64,000 bases of DNA from Neopestalotiopsis rosae. Its lineage: Eukaryota; Ascomycota; Sordariomycetes; Amphisphaeriales; Sporocadaceae. The translations under genes and the position numbers were made by a program. The notes beneath the pieces were generated by a model. That model was not told where the DNA came from. It saw only the letters and a list, made by a program, of their open reading frames with translations, and ran no database searches. The stretch is taken from positions 1,860,001 through 1,924,000 of the forward strand of contig JALGAS010000002.1 of assembly GCA_023078685.1 (NCBI GenBank), given 5' to 3'. This document shows positions 9,741-21,655 of the stretch, one piece after another. The number at the start of each line of letters is the position of its first letter. Position 1 is the stretch's first letter.

Positions 9741-11984
9741 ATGCATCGCAGCTTTTCCAGAAGATGGCTAAATACTGCCCTTCGCACAAAAGAAGTTTCC
9801 CCAGCTCTGGAGCTGCCAGTCTTTTTATGCCCTTCTCTTGCTGCTCATAATGCTGGTAGGCCTCGAGTCCAATCGGGTCAGGTACTCTCCAGTCGCTCGC
9901 CCTGGAGAGTGCCGTCTCGTGGCTTGCACGTGCCCACCAGCACACCAACAACGGCCACGAACATTGTTGAGAACGAAGTTCCTGATGTGAAGCCTATTCG
10001 CAAGCTTCCTGCACAATGTACGGGTTGCGGTGCTCTTTCTCAGACCTCACACTCTGATCAACCTGGCTACTTTGACCTGGGCCGAAAAGTTGTTCGCCGA
10101 TATATTGGATTGGAACAGCCCCATCAACGACCCCCCAAGCCCACTGAGCGCGATGAGAATGAGATCTTTCGCAGGACGATTGAGTCGGTGAACTTGGAAG
10201 AGCTCAAGACTCTGGGTGTCGATGTGGATGACATTGCGCCGACCTTGGCACCTCAACCAGACCAAGTTCGACCAGAAGCACCGCTCAAGACGCCTCTCTG
10301 CGACAGGTGTCACACATTAATGCATCACCAAACTGGTGTTTCTATCTATCACCCCACGATTGACTCCCTCAGGGACACGCTCGAGGAGTCTCCCTACAAG
10401 TACAACCATGTGTACCATGTTCTCGATGCTGCCGACTTTCCCATGTCTTTACTCCCCAAGATTCATTCACTCCTGCACTTGATGCCGCTTCGGTCTAAGA
10501 ATCGGCGGTCGAGAGCTGGCAAGTTCTACCATGGACAAAAGACGGAGATGAGTTTCATCGTCACGAGGTCGGACCTACTAGCACCGACCAAGCAGCAGGT
10601 TGACCGCCTGGTCCCATATCTTCGCGAAGTCTTGCGCGATGCCCTCGGTCGGGCGGGAGACGACCTGCGCTTGGGAAACGTTAGGTGTGTCAGTGCCAAG
10701 CGGAGTTGGTGGACCAAGGAACTAAAAGAGGATATCTGGAACCGTGGCGGCGCGGGTTGGCTGGTCGGCAAGGTCAATGTCGGAAAGAGTCAACTATTTG
10801 AAGCCGTCTTCCCCAAGGGGCGAATGGACTGGGACCCATCGAGTCACCAAATCAAGGTCGACATGTTTGGCAAGGAGGATTCTGCTGAACCACCATCAAA
10901 GCTCCGCGAAGCGCTTCAGGAAATCGAGAAGGATGACTCGGATAGTAATGATTTGATTGCCAAGGTGGAAGCAGATAACGTGGACGAATATGCCCTGCTA
11001 CCTCCAGCACCGCCCGAGACTCAGTACCCCGAAATGCCCCTGGTCTCGGATCTTCCAGGAACCACGGCCTCACCCATTCGAGTGCCATTCGGAAACGGCA
11101 AAGGAGAGCTCATTGACTTGCCCGGCCTGGAAAGAACCGGCCTAGAAAAGTACGTCAAGGATGGAGAGCAGACATCGCTCGTGCTGCGCTCGCGCGTCGT
11201 CCCCGAACAAATGGTCCTGAAGCAAGGCAAATCGGTCCTCCTGGGCGGCCTGATCCGCATCACGCCGCGCGTGCCGGGGCCCATCATCATGAGCTACGCC
11301 TTTACGCCGCTCGAGGCGCACCTCACCAGCACGGACAAGGCCGTCGCGGTCCAGACCCAGGCGAGCGACCACGTCAACATTGACAGCATCGCCGCCCCCG
11401 GCACGGGCGACAAGATCAAGCACGCCGGCACCTTTGCGCTCAAGTGGGACGTGACCAAGGAGCGCGCCGGCCCCATCACGGCCAAGCACTCTGTCAACAT
11501 CAAAGTGGACCGCCTGCCCTACCGCGTCCTCGCCGCCGACATCCTGATTGAGGGCGTCGGCTGGGTCGAGGTCGTGGCGCAAGTGCGCACGAGGGATCTG
11601 TACGTGAAGAGAGCCCCGGCCGCCCCCTCCGAGGCAGCAGCAGCAAGCGACGACAACACCGCCGCGTCCAAACCCCAGTCGGAACTCACGGCCCTAGAAC
11701 GGCTCGATGCCCTGGCCGAGGGGCCCAGCAACAACAAAAAGGACAAGCAGCCGCGGGGGCCCCGCTCCCACGACGACCACGGCAGCGACGAGCCCAACTG
11801 GCCCGTCGTCGACGTGTACAGCCCCGAGGGCAAGTTCATCGGCTGCCGGCGGCCCCTGAACGGGTGGCTGCTCAACAAGCCAAAGGTGACGGCGGCCTCG
11901 AAGAGGCAGCGGCCGCGCAAGAGCATGAAGGGCGCCAAGAAGCTGGAAAAGCAGCGGCGGAGGGCCGCTGATGCCTCGGAGTAG
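9741..11984 (+). CDS. GEP3: Mitochondrial circularly permuted GTPase, GEP3/AIM40 (YqeH-type)
   Basis: Single exon, 747 aa. The N-terminal ~70 residues are basic and hydroxylated, consistent with a mitochondrial presequence. A zinc-binding region has C-T-G-C (93-96) and C-D-R-C (187-190). The GTPase motifs come in permuted order: G4-like T-R-S-D-L-L (275-280), G5 S-A-K (318-320), G1 P-loop G-K-V-N-V-G-K-S (343-350), G2 region P-G-T-T (439-442) and G3 D-L-P-G (459-462). This order and the preceding zinc module define the YqeH/NOA1/GEP3 group. The yeast member is linked to mitochondrial small-subunit rRNA and ribosome assembly and interacts genetically with prohibitins. The C-terminus is longer than the yeast protein and ends in a lysine/arginine-rich tail. 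GC content rises sharply in the 3' half. Confidence 0.92.
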   Translation: MHRSFSRRWLNTALRTKEVSPALELPVFLCPSLAAHNAGRPRVQSGQVLSSRSPWRVPSRGLHVPTSTPTTATNIVENEVPDVKPIRKLPAQCTGCGALSQTSHSDQPGYFDLGRKVVRRYIGLEQPHQRPPKPTERDENEIFRRTIESVNLEELKTLGVDVDDIAPTLAPQPDQVRPEAPLKTPLCDRCHTLMHHQTGVSIYHPTIDSLRDTLEESPYKYNHVYHVLDAADFPMSLLPKIHSLLHLMPLRSKNRRSRAGKFYHGQKTEMSFIVTRSDLLAPTKQQVDRLVPYLREVLRDALGRAGDDLRLGNVRCVSAKRSWWTKELKEDIWNRGGAGWLVGKVNVGKSQLFEAVFPKGRMDWDPSSHQIKVDMFGKEDSAEPPSKLREALQEIEKDDSDSNDLIAKVEADNVDEYALLPPAPPETQYPEMPLVSDLPGTTASPIRVPFGNGKGELIDLPGLERTGLEKYVKDGEQTSLVLRSRVVPEQMVLKQGKSVLLGGLIRITPRVPGPIIMSYAFTPLEAHLTSTDKAVAVQTQASDHVNIDSIAAPGTGDKIKHAGTFALKWDVTKERAGPITAKHSVNIKVDRLPYRVLAADILIEGVGWVEVVAQVRTRDLYVKRAPAAPSEAAAASDDNTAASKPQSELTALERLDALAEGPSNNKKDKQPRGPRSHDDHGSDEPNWPVVDVYSPEGKFIGCRRPLNGWLLNKPKVTAASKRQRPRKSMKGAKKLEKQRRRAADASE

Positions 11985-12436
11985 TTCGTCGGCTCTTCTT
12001 TTTCGGATTCCAATCAAGGGATTAAGAATGTAGGATAGAAACCAAAAGGATCTTGATCTTGATCCATGTATAAATCTTTGTAACATAGCTACATCAATGA
12101 GATACCCCCCACATAAATGTACAAGATATCACCATATCAATGAAAAACTCGAGGCCAACAACTGCACGTGTAAAAAGCGGGCATTTACTGACAAATTGGA
12201 AGATAGATAGGCATTTTCAAAGACGTCAATTCATTGCTCATTCTGCGGTTACGGTATTAAGGATACATCAACAGGACATTCAGCCCTGGATAAACATGAA
12301 AATTAGTGTGTACTGGAAGCGTCATGTCATTTCCCGTTGCCTTGTAAAATTTTTCCATTCGCACAGCACATTGACCCCAACTCCTTTGAAACGAACACCA
12401 AAATAAGACACATGAAGTGAAGAATCGTGAAAACCG
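11985..12436. other. Convergent 3' ends of GEP3 and the SMP/C2 gene
   Basis: 452 AT-rich bases between two stop codons facing each other. It presumably contains both polyadenylation regions; no gene is seen. Confidence 0.5.
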
Positions 12437-15400
12437 TTAGACTTCAGTCTCAACATCGGGCTGTCTTCCGCTGAGCGAACCCAGCTTTGTGACGCGTCTG
12501 ACGGCAAACTTGGCCTCATCCTTGGCAAACTGAATGTTACGCATGGGGCGCCACTGCATCAGGCCTCTGTGCTGACGGTGCAAATCGCGGCTGCGCGACT
12601 TGTAGTCCTTGTATGCCGCAATGGGATTCTTGCTGCTCTTGCTGGCCTGAGAGTTGACACTGCCATTGGTGGTGGCTTGTGTAAGGCCAGTGTCGTTGCT
12701 TCTGCGTGCATCTGGAGAGGTCTCGACGCTGCTGCGACCGTCGGGCATGGGCGCGTTGCTGCCGTCCACGATGCCCAGATCGGTCGTAGGGTGACGAAGT
12801 CGCTGGGGCGAGCTCATTGCGCTGCTGCCGCCCTGAGCCGAGTCATCCTCGGACTCATACATATCCTCATCGTCGTCGTCATCGCCTCCACGACCGTTCA
12901 TAATGGAAGCCGGGTCCTTGCCAAATGCACCGGTCCAGTCTGTACCATCCTTGGCCAACCACTTCTGCTTCTCCTCCTCGGTGGCAGTAGCCAGGACATC
13001 ACGGCCCTGAGTCAGGGAGGCATCGTGCAATTCTTGGATGACGGGAGGAACTTCCTTAGTAACTTCCTCGTGCCGAACACCTTCAGCAAAACAAGCCTCC
13101 CATGTCTCAATGGTCTCCCGGGAGTCATTGTCGGAGACGAAGCGCAGGTGGTCGCGGTCGGTACCAGCCTTGAAACGTCCACTGAAGCGTAGACGACCAA
13201 CCTCCTCGAGTTTGAGATCGGGGATGTTCTTGAAGTTCTCCTCTGTAATGTAATTCTGTGACAGACGTTGGCTGTTGTCGCAGCGCCAAATAGGGACATC
13301 GAATTCCTTTGGTTCGTTGTCTACCAGTTCCAAGAGCCAGATGGCAGCGAAGGCCTCAGCGTGGCGCTTGCCGCTAGCATGGAACTCAAAGAAAATGGGC
13401 GATCGGTATCGGTATCGCACAGGCAAACGAGGAGGCTTGATCTTTTCGTCGCCCTTAATATTCCATACCAGCTGACCGTTTTCGGCCTCACATTGCTCCC
13501 GCTTGATGGATCCAGAACTGCCTCCCGTGCGCATACGGAGCTTGTAGCTGTGCTTTTCAGCAAAGGTCGAGGTAATTGTGTTAGAGGTGAACTCAAAGGT
13601 ACCAACATCCCAGCCGAGTTGTGGAGGAGGCAGCCTGAGCTCGACGGAGCGGAAGAGAAGTGAGATACGGACACGGCCGAATCCAATACCGCCATCCAAG
13701 GGATACCATCTGGTTGCCTATAAACACAATTAGTTGCCAAGCTTAGTTTTCGTCGTCCTGAAAGCACATACCTGACTCGATGTTTGCAAGATATCGGAGA
13801 GCTTGAGAGGGACAACACCAATAATGGGGTCATGCTGCCTGTTCCTCGAGTCGCGCACAGCTACAGTTACGATAGCCGATCTCCAGTCTCGGACAAACTT
13901 CTCCGTACCCGCATTGAAGATGGGCTTGGACGATACAACCTTGGTTCGTGTCTTGTACACGAGCTCATCGTTGAGGAGAATGGTACAGTAGGCACTGGGC
14001 AGTTTCTTGCTGGCCTCCTCCTTGACCTCACCGGCGTCGCGGGCTGGCTCATATTCTTTACCACCCTTGCGCTTACCGCCTTCACTACCCTTCATGTTCT
14101 CCAATTCGAGGTTGACAACCTGGTGGACAACCACAGAGAGGATACCAGACGGCCAAAGAGGGTCGGGAGGGGTGTGAGTGACTGCATCTTCTTGGGCATT
14201 GTCGATGGCTCCCTTATCATCTTGCAGCTCCTTCTTGTCACGAAGCTCCGGGGGAAGGCTGAGGTCCTTGCCGTCAGTTCGTAGAGCAGCGCGGAATTGG
14301 GTCTTGCCAAAGAATCCGACTTCCCAGTGAAGCTCGCCAGGCATCTCGCTGTCAGCCTTGACACCTCTGAGCTTGGAGATTTGCTGGTACATCTTTCCTG
14401 GATGCTGAATGAGCTTTTGCATTGAGAGTTCGACCTTGCCCACAACATCATCAGCGCTGGACCGATCGCTGTCCCACAGTTCCATTGAGAGCTGTTCATC
14501 GGCCTTGATGAGATCGGTCGTGACCATGAGAGCGCAGGTTTCTTCGAAAACAGGGTTGAGGTCGTCCTGAATGACGCGAGTGCAGTACATGGGCTTGCCG
14601 AACTTGGAGAAGCTGACGGTGATGTATGGATCGCTGCCACCTCCTTCCGAGCCACGACGATCCTGCTTGGAAAGACCGACCGCCTTGTGGATACGGATGA
14701 AGATGATGCCGAGTGCCTCAGTTTCTTTCTGAATGTCATCGCCCTGGAGCATCTTGCCAAGATCCAAAGTCATACTCTTTGGAGCAACATACATGCTCGC
14801 AGCTGTCTTGATGGCCCAGTTAACAAAATTGGAAATGACGGGCAAGTTGAGAATGTTGACACCACGCTCAATCATGGGCGTACATCCAGCCTGAACCTTT
14901 GGCACTCCCATGAGCGTAAATGTGACGGCCTTGAGGAAGGGCGGCTGAGGCGACATCTGGAGACGAATTCTGACAGTACCAACCAATCCAATAAGTTCTA
15001 CCCAGATCGGAAGAGGGACGCCGAACAAGCCCTTGATGCCGAGGTAGAAGATCAATTGCATGCCCATGTTGGCAGCCTTGCTAGAGACTGAGCCCTCGCT
15101 GGGCTTTGCGTGATAAGCGAAAGACACCTCGAGGTTGTAGTAGTCGCCACCCTCCTCGTCAGCTGCAAGTTCTTGGGGATCCTTGACCTTCTCATTTTCC
15201 TTGTGCATCTCGTCCTTGACATCCTTCATGTGGTCGTCTGGGAGTGCTCGCATGCTTAGAATGCGAATGGGGTTGTTGCCCTGAGAGATATCGGCGACCT
15301 TGACGTTTTCAATGACACCAGGTACCGATGCCTGCATAACATCTTCAAGTGTGTCGGCAACGGCAGCGAACATTTCTGGGTTGACAAGTCCCCAAACAAT

Positions 15401-16153
15401 GCCCAGCAGAGTGTTCATCCATTCCACAGACTCGGGGATCAGGTTGGCGGTCGCCATTTCACCACGCTTTTGCTCGCTGGACCACTCGATATCTCTGCCT
15501 TGCCTGACGAGATCCTTCATCCAGAGGAATACACCAGAAGCAACGCAGATAGCAAGAGGAATCAAACCCAAGAGTCTGCCGCCAAAGAACTTTCCAATGA
15601 GTACAATTGCGAAAAAGATTCCAGCGCACAAGATGGTGGCCTTTTGCTCAATGATGTCGAACATGGGCTCGTAGCTGACAGAAGGCGTTGGGTGGAACAA
15701 GATATTGGTCTTTTCACCTCTGATGGGAACATCTGAAGTTGATCCAGTCGCGACCGGGTCTGGAGGCGCCGTGACATCCTGATTGTATCTGTATTCTTCA
15801 CCTGATTGCGTGGCTTCCGTCTTGACGGTCGTGTCTTTACCGAGATTGGCATTTGGCACGGACAACATTGGGTTATCGACAGCGCTTTCAAAGTCAAGGT
15901 CGGCATCGGCAATCTCGATTTCTTTGCCGGTGACAGGATCGCTAACAGTCTTGCCCTTGGGACGCTTCTTTTCTGGAGTGTGCTCCTTGACGCCGTTACC
16001 ATTGGTCTTGTTCTCTTTCATGCTGGCATCAATTTGGGCATCTCTTTCCTTCTTATCACGATCTAGACTGGCGACAAACTGTTGGATATTCGGAATCCGG
16101 TTACGACCCGAATAGTGGCCACCAGGACCATGGTGGTGCTGCTCCTCAGACAT
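12437..16153 (-). CDS. SMP/C2-domain membrane-contact protein (tricalbin-like, Mug190 type)
   Basis: Two exons on the minus strand, 16153-13772 and 13717-12437, joined in phase 0 through a 54-nt intron, giving 1220 aa. After a charged, disordered N-terminus there is a hydrophobic double segment at about residues 165-215, consistent with an ER membrane hairpin. An SMP lipid-transfer-type region follows (about 230-440). The first C2 domain lies near 490-610 and contains G-S-D-P-Y-I. A second C2 domain lies near 680-800, interrupted by a charged insert and ending at the intron. The C-terminal 420 residues form another beta-rich, possibly C2-like, region and an acidic low-complexity tail. Relatives tether the ER to the plasma membrane and move lipids. 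The layout fits S. pombe Mug190 better than yeast Tcb1-3; that assignment is from domain order only. Confidence 0.85.
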
Positions 16154-17990
16154 GGCGAAGGATTTGTATCAGAGCATCCGCGATGAGTCAATTCTGATGT
16201 AATGTCTAGGAAATCCCAATCGTGTAAGCCAGCTTCCTCCGTGTATCAAATTGTCTTCTCAGGCGGAAGTGGGCGGCATTACTTACAAAAGTCCTGACGC
16301 ACGTGAAAGCGCCCTTCCTTGGACTGTAACAGCAATGCCTAGGCTGGTCACAAAGAAACAGTTCCCGTCACAGCACTTGGCAGTGGTCAGTAGAAGAGGT
16401 CCTCCGAGATGCTGGGAATGGTGACCAGCTTGTTGCAACCTCTTGCAGCAAAAGGTATGCAAGGAATGGAACAGCGGAGAGGTGTTCCACGGGGGAGGAG
16501 ACAAGAACCAGGTTTAAAGATACAACCCGAGGAAGATGAACCTCAGGGGGGTTCAGACATAATGTAGGGGCTTTGCTCTCATGTTGGACAGAAAACTGTA
16601 CCGAGCCAGCGCGCGCAGCTCTCGCGAAACCGTACTATGTATGACGTAGGTGTGTCAACGGCAAGCAGCAGAGCTATCCGCATCTAGGTTATGGAAGGGA
16701 TAGCGTCAGCCCCTCCCAGCGCCGTCCTGCAATGCAAAGGGCTGTTTCCAACCCCGTCTTCCCGTGCCAATAAACTTTTGGCAATTTTTCTTTCTCTCTC
16801 ATTTCGGAATTTATCCCCATTTGTATCCCCTGGCAGTGCATATTCCCTTATCTATACATACTAATATTCCGCAAGAGAATGCCGCGCTGAAATGTGACGC
16901 TGGGTTTCCATATTTCGAAGCTGTACATAGTACTGGACCCAAGCTCCTGCTCCGCTTGTAGCACCTCGAATTTACCCCACAACTTTTCCCTTCTGCCTCG
17001 CGCGCAGCGGCCATAGCTTCAAAGCAAGCCAAGCTCCAGTGGGCTGTTTTAGCGCATCGAGCCTTGAAAACCGGTTTCTGTTGGCGCCCGCCTGCAGAGC
17101 GTCAAAAAGAAGCGTTTGAGATTCAGTACACTTGTTGCACGGTAGACTCTATCGAAAGCAAAGAGCCCCAACTCTAAGAAGGCTTGCCCTTCTTGCTTTC
17201 CCATCTTACGTGGCAGACTATGTGATCGATCGATTCTTGTAACACATGTGGTGTGGGTATGAGATGTTCAATTTGATCGCCCTCTTGTTTTCAGCTCTGC
17301 CCGCAAATCAGCCGCTTTTGGGCCTTAGGGCCTGGGCCCAGTGGCCTTGGGGCCTAGATCGCCGCGAGATCTACGACTGGGATGCAAATCGATTTCTGTG
17401 AACTTGCGTCATGGTTTACTGACAATCCTAGGTGTTGTGCCCAACCTCGGTCACTACCATCAACCATCTGTTGACAAGAACGAATTATGCAGACTAGGGC
17501 AATTGAGCTGCACGTACGCACGCGTACCTTTGACTACTACTTTGGTTCAGAGCGATGAATTATGGGCGTATCGGAAGTTACCTGTATTCAGCAAGGTTGG
17601 CCCTAGATAGTAGTTGGTGCAAGTGCGGATTCTGAATGCCCATAGTGATCATAGTACATCTTTAACCACATGCCTGATGTATACCACGGGCCGCATGCAT
17701 ATGTTTATGACTTTGACAGTTCCCGAAGTGTGCCACGTGGAAGATTTATAATTGTTCATTGTTCAAGTTTGTGTCATGTCTCGTACGATATATAGCCTTT
17801 CCTAGATTTAACAAGATAGATATGCAATGATATTCTCCCAATCGTAATGCGCCAATGGCAATGCTCCCAAATTCCCTTGCAATATGCATATAAATACAGA
17901 TATGATGACTATACCTCCCTTAATATTAACAGTTGGAAGATCCACGATGTTGCTATAGTCCTTGGTATGCCTTGCTCGAGCACTGTTGTT
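16154..17990. other. Long intergenic region upstream of the SMP/C2 gene
   Basis: About 1.8 kb holding the promoter of the SMP/C2 gene and, at the right end, the 3' flank of the next minus-strand gene. No frame with recognisable motifs and no structured RNA was found. Confidence 0.45.
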
Positions 17991-19313
17991 TCAGTTGCTG
18001 GTAACCAGGTTGGGCGGAATAGGACTGTCCCTCCTGCTTCCAGTCTCTGGGTTGAATAGATCCGTGGAACCAAGGTATGGTGGTTTCGCAAGTCCCGTGT
18101 TGAGTGCAGCCAGAGTGGGCGTTCTTGCATCCAAATCACCATTCAAAGGTGTGGTCGCCCTGCTAGAAGACAGGACACTGCTGGCATCCGACATCTCCAC
18201 GTCCTCTTCTGCGCGCGACTGGTTGGCCTCGACGCTTCGGTGTACCCTGGACGGAGGCGTTGGTACCACGACCCGTGGCGTAGATGCATGTTCGCTCGCG
18301 GCGGCGCGCATTGCCACGATGGCTCCGCTCTCCTCCCCCTCCTCGGCGTCCTGGCCAATCGTCCACACCCATCTGCGCTTCTTCTCCTTTCTCTTCTTGC
18401 GGATGCCCCCGGGCCGCGGTGACGATGCGGCGCCGGCACTCTCGGAACTCAATCCGGCCATGCGTCGCCTCATCTCCTCAAAGGGCCCGGGCGTCTGGCC
18501 GCCGTCGCGCGTCTCGTCGCCCGTGTACGCCATGGTGTGGTCGAGGACCATCTCCGAGTCCTCGGCCGTGGGCGTGGCGGAGTAGGGCGACGCATCTTCG
18601 CTGAGCAGGTCGACGTGAGACTTTGTGTACTTTTCCGTGATAATGGTCTGGGTGAGAGGGCTCTCATAGCCCACCCGTCGAGCCGCCTTCTCCTGGAGCC
18701 GCAGGGACTGCCGCCTCGGCGATATCGGTGACTTGTCGCTGCTCGCATGTGGCAGCGGAGAGTTCCTCAGTATACTGTGCAGGGAACGAGGATGTGTATA
18801 TGGCAACTTGGCCGCTGGCACGTTCAGCAATCTCCTACGGCTTTGTGCTGGAGAGACGGGGCCGGTCTGGGCAGCAATATCCGTGGGGTTGAACGAGAAC
18901 ACTCTTGGTCCATTATTGTCCACTGGTCCTGCTGATAGTGGCGGCGTTGCGGTCATGGTACTGGGGTATTGAATCTCTATTTGCATGGGCGACTTTGGAT
19001 TGGCAGACAACGGAGTGTCGGGATATGTGGCCGTGTACGGAGTGTGTGTCCTTTGTTGGCCCTGGAGCGCTTCTGGATTTGTCTGGATTTTTAATGTTTG
19101 GAGGAGGTTTATAGCGGTGACTGGAGTCGACTGGACCGGCGTCGACCTCTCAATGGCCGTAACGTATACATTGGAGAGAGTGTTAAAGGCAGTGGGAGAC
19201 TTGATGTCGGTACGAAGACCCAGTGTGCTCTTTGACCTGGTCCGACTAGTTGCTGCCGTTGAAGTCTGGAGAGACAACCGGGGTCTCTTTGAAGTGTTGT
19301 TTGTACTGGACAT
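17991..19313 (-). CDS. Disordered basic protein of unknown function, probably nuclear
   Basis: Single exon, 440 aa, rich in Ser, Thr, Pro and charged residues. No globular domain or membrane segment is evident. There are many S/T-P sites and a strongly basic R-K-K-R-K-E-K-K-R-R stretch near residue 305 that could act as a nuclear localisation signal and is followed by W-V-W. A moderately conserved-looking block around 175-245 (P-R-S-L-H-S-I-L-R-N, then S-L-R-L-Q-E-K-A-A-R-R-V-G-Y) may be the functional core. The composition suggests phosphoregulation by proline-directed kinases. I do not recognise a named family. The long uninterrupted frame, a good start codon and absence of stops over 1.3 kb support it as real. 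Confidence 0.7.
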   Translation of the reverse strand: MSSTNNTSKRPRLSLQTSTAATSRTRSKSTLGLRTDIKSPTAFNTLSNVYVTAIERSTPVQSTPVTAINLLQTLKIQTNPEALQGQQRTHTPYTATYPDTPLSANPKSPMQIEIQYPSTMTATPPLSAGPVDNNGPRVFSFNPTDIAAQTGPVSPAQSRRRLLNVPAAKLPYTHPRSLHSILRNSPLPHASSDKSPISPRRQSLRLQEKAARRVGYESPLTQTIITEKYTKSHVDLLSEDASPYSATPTAEDSEMVLDHTMAYTGDETRDGGQTPGPFEEMRRRMAGLSSESAGAASSPRPGGIRKKRKEKKRRWVWTIGQDAEEGEESGAIVAMRAAASEHASTPRVVVPTPPSRVHRSVEANQSRAEEDVEMSDASSVLSSSRATTPLNGDLDARTPTLAALNTGLAKPPYLGSTDLFNPETGSRRDSPIPPNLVTSN

Positions 19314-21655
19314 TGCTGCTAGATTTGTGAAAATGGTGTCGATATAGAAATTTGGATATACAGGTGAATAGAAAGATGATGCGGCTCTGTGTCGTCCACT
19401 CTAAGCGTGCCTCAGGCAAGAGAGTTATTATGAGCAGCTTCCCAGCCGGCCGGGTAATCAAACGCCAGAGAGGACAAGCGGGTAAGATGATAGTTCCGAC
19501 GAGAGAGACAAGCGGCGAGTAGTCTAATATAATTCAAAGTCCCAGGTATGGCAGCCAAAAGACGGTAAAGCTAATGCAATGTGATGCAGTTCTAGACGCG
19601 AGGAGATTGGTCGGAGGAAACAAAGGGAGGGGAAAACGGACGAGTAAAAAAGGACCTGGGGAAGTCAAGAGTGTTGAGGCTAATGCAGTTGCTCACGATC
19701 AGAATACATGCTGGTTGGCTATAAAAAGAGAAGAGGCACAGGGGTCTTGTTAAACGGCGCTTGTCACATCCCTTTGCCCACCGCCATGGGTAAGACGAGC
19801 CAATCAGTCAGATCCTTAGTCGGCTGTCGCAGTCGGTCCCATGCTTGTACGGCGTCTAATTTGGGCCATTTTCGACGAACAACAATCCGCGATGGATCGC
19901 TTAACTGCGGGGCATCCTTCGTTGCTAATCCATGAGTCCAGCTTGGAAACAAAGGTGTAAGTCGAGGTTGAGCGGTCAACGAAATACCACAGAAACCCAA
20001 AAGGCACATCAAAGATTATTGGCCAGTCAACCAGCTCAATATGCAACTCTTACTGATGACTGACGAGACACATGAATTCTTCTTCTTGAGGGGTAAACAT
20101 TTGTTCGTCTCGTGATTGCCTCTCGTAAGTCATCAGCAGCGACAGGCTTACGAGTCAAGAGAATAGTCAGTCCTTTCGACCACTTCATTCTAGACAAGAC
20201 AAATACACGCAATACACTACGCTGCTTTTACCATAATGACAATTTTTAGATACCCGAATCCGCCGAGTGGATCCGTCAATCCAGTAAAAATCACCTTAAA
20301 CCTGGTTCCTAGTATGGAATTATAGTCTTTGGAGTTAGCACCAACAAGTCCGTTAGTGTACGAGTGTCAGTTACGATGTCTAAGCGTGTGAGCTATTGAG
20401 GCTGAAGGATGATGCAATCATACAAGAGCGAAAACGAAAACAAAACCTAGTCATTCGTTTCTGAAGCCACTCAACCAGTTTAGGAAAATATGGGGGAAAT
20501 GTCCGACGCCGCCGAGCAGGCCAGCGTGGCAATAGAATAGGTGGCATTGGTCCCCAGGGCCCATACTGTTGCGCCCAGCCAGGCCAGCTCATCGGTAGGC
20601 GGAACCCCCGATCGGCGGGTGAGCTAGGGCCCTAAATTCTAATACGTACACTTAAAAACACTATAATTGGAATATCATAAGTGTCCGGATCCATGCGAAA
20701 TCTTTCAATGTCGATAGAAGGCAAGGGGCTCTGCTGAGTTACCAGTGCACTGGGACACCCGAACCCGAGCAAAATCAATATTCGCCGCTTGTGGGTATTC
20801 CCGGTACGAGAGGGCAAAAGTTCAAGGATGTTCGGTTGTCTGCTGATGTCGCCAGCTTGCATGGCTTTGAGCTGATGCAAGGGATCTATCGCCAGTGCCC
20901 AATGTTTTTCTCGGGCTCTCTTCTCTCAACTGTCGAATGAATTTGTTTCCTCGGTCAATTCGGACAAAATGCCAATGCCACGGCCGATATCAGAACAAAA
21001 TGCACCATGTTAGCTGAATGCGCTGGGCTGAGCTAATGGAACGACTCAATTGCTGACAAGGAAGCCGCCATTGAAACAAGAATCGTCCTTACTGTAGGCG
21101 GCTAAGGCTAGAGGCACGGACCATGTGGCTCAACTGGGGTTGCGACGTTTGCGAACATCAAGTGCGATTCGGCTTTTTGCGAGACTGGCTGGGGGACTGA
21201 ATGACTCCTTTTTACTGCCTAATAAGATCAAGAAAATGGGGATCCATCCTTGGTGAGGAACGAGCGTCCGGTGCTTGCTTCATGAGTATGCAAATGTGCT
21301 GTTAACATTAACATTACTTTGTGCACCGCCCTACCTAAGGAATGAACGGCCAGTGCTCCTGACGATCCAACGGATCCAATTTTTGCTGCCTGCGATGGCA
21401 ATTGCTCACCTCTACCTGATTAGTTCATTACTCAGCACGCTCCATCAACATCTTCTGACACACTCTGTGAGATTTCCTGTTCCTTGGCTCGATGCCAGCT
21501 GATGAATCTGTCTTCTGGTGCAAAAGTACCAACTTGACACTATTCTGGACGTGTTTGTTTTCTGATGGAGCAAATGAACGACGGTGACTCCAATCCTCTC
21601 CGGATCCGCAAACGCACGGCGCACCAACAACAACCCAGGGCCGAGCTTGGCGACA
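19314..21655. other. Long divergent intergenic region
   Basis: 2.3 kb between the start of the disordered protein gene (-) and the Y-family polymerase gene (+). It contains both promoters and a 35-codon upstream ORF (21565-21672) that overlaps the polymerase start. No additional gene is supported. Confidence 0.45.

Noticed and set aside
11142..12086. Overlapping minus-strand frames over the 3' half of GEP3
   Set aside because: GC-rich shadow frames of a conserved GTPase gene.
13268..13663. Plus-strand frames over the SMP/C2 gene
   Set aside because: Complement of a well-supported coding exon; no motif or splice evidence.
18143..18748. Arg-rich frames overlapping the disordered protein gene
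   Set aside because: Arginine/proline-rich composition typical of out-of-frame GC-rich coding sequence.
21584..21655. N-terminal extension of the translesion polymerase
   Set aside because: The upstream frame opens with GTG and has no ATG before 21656.
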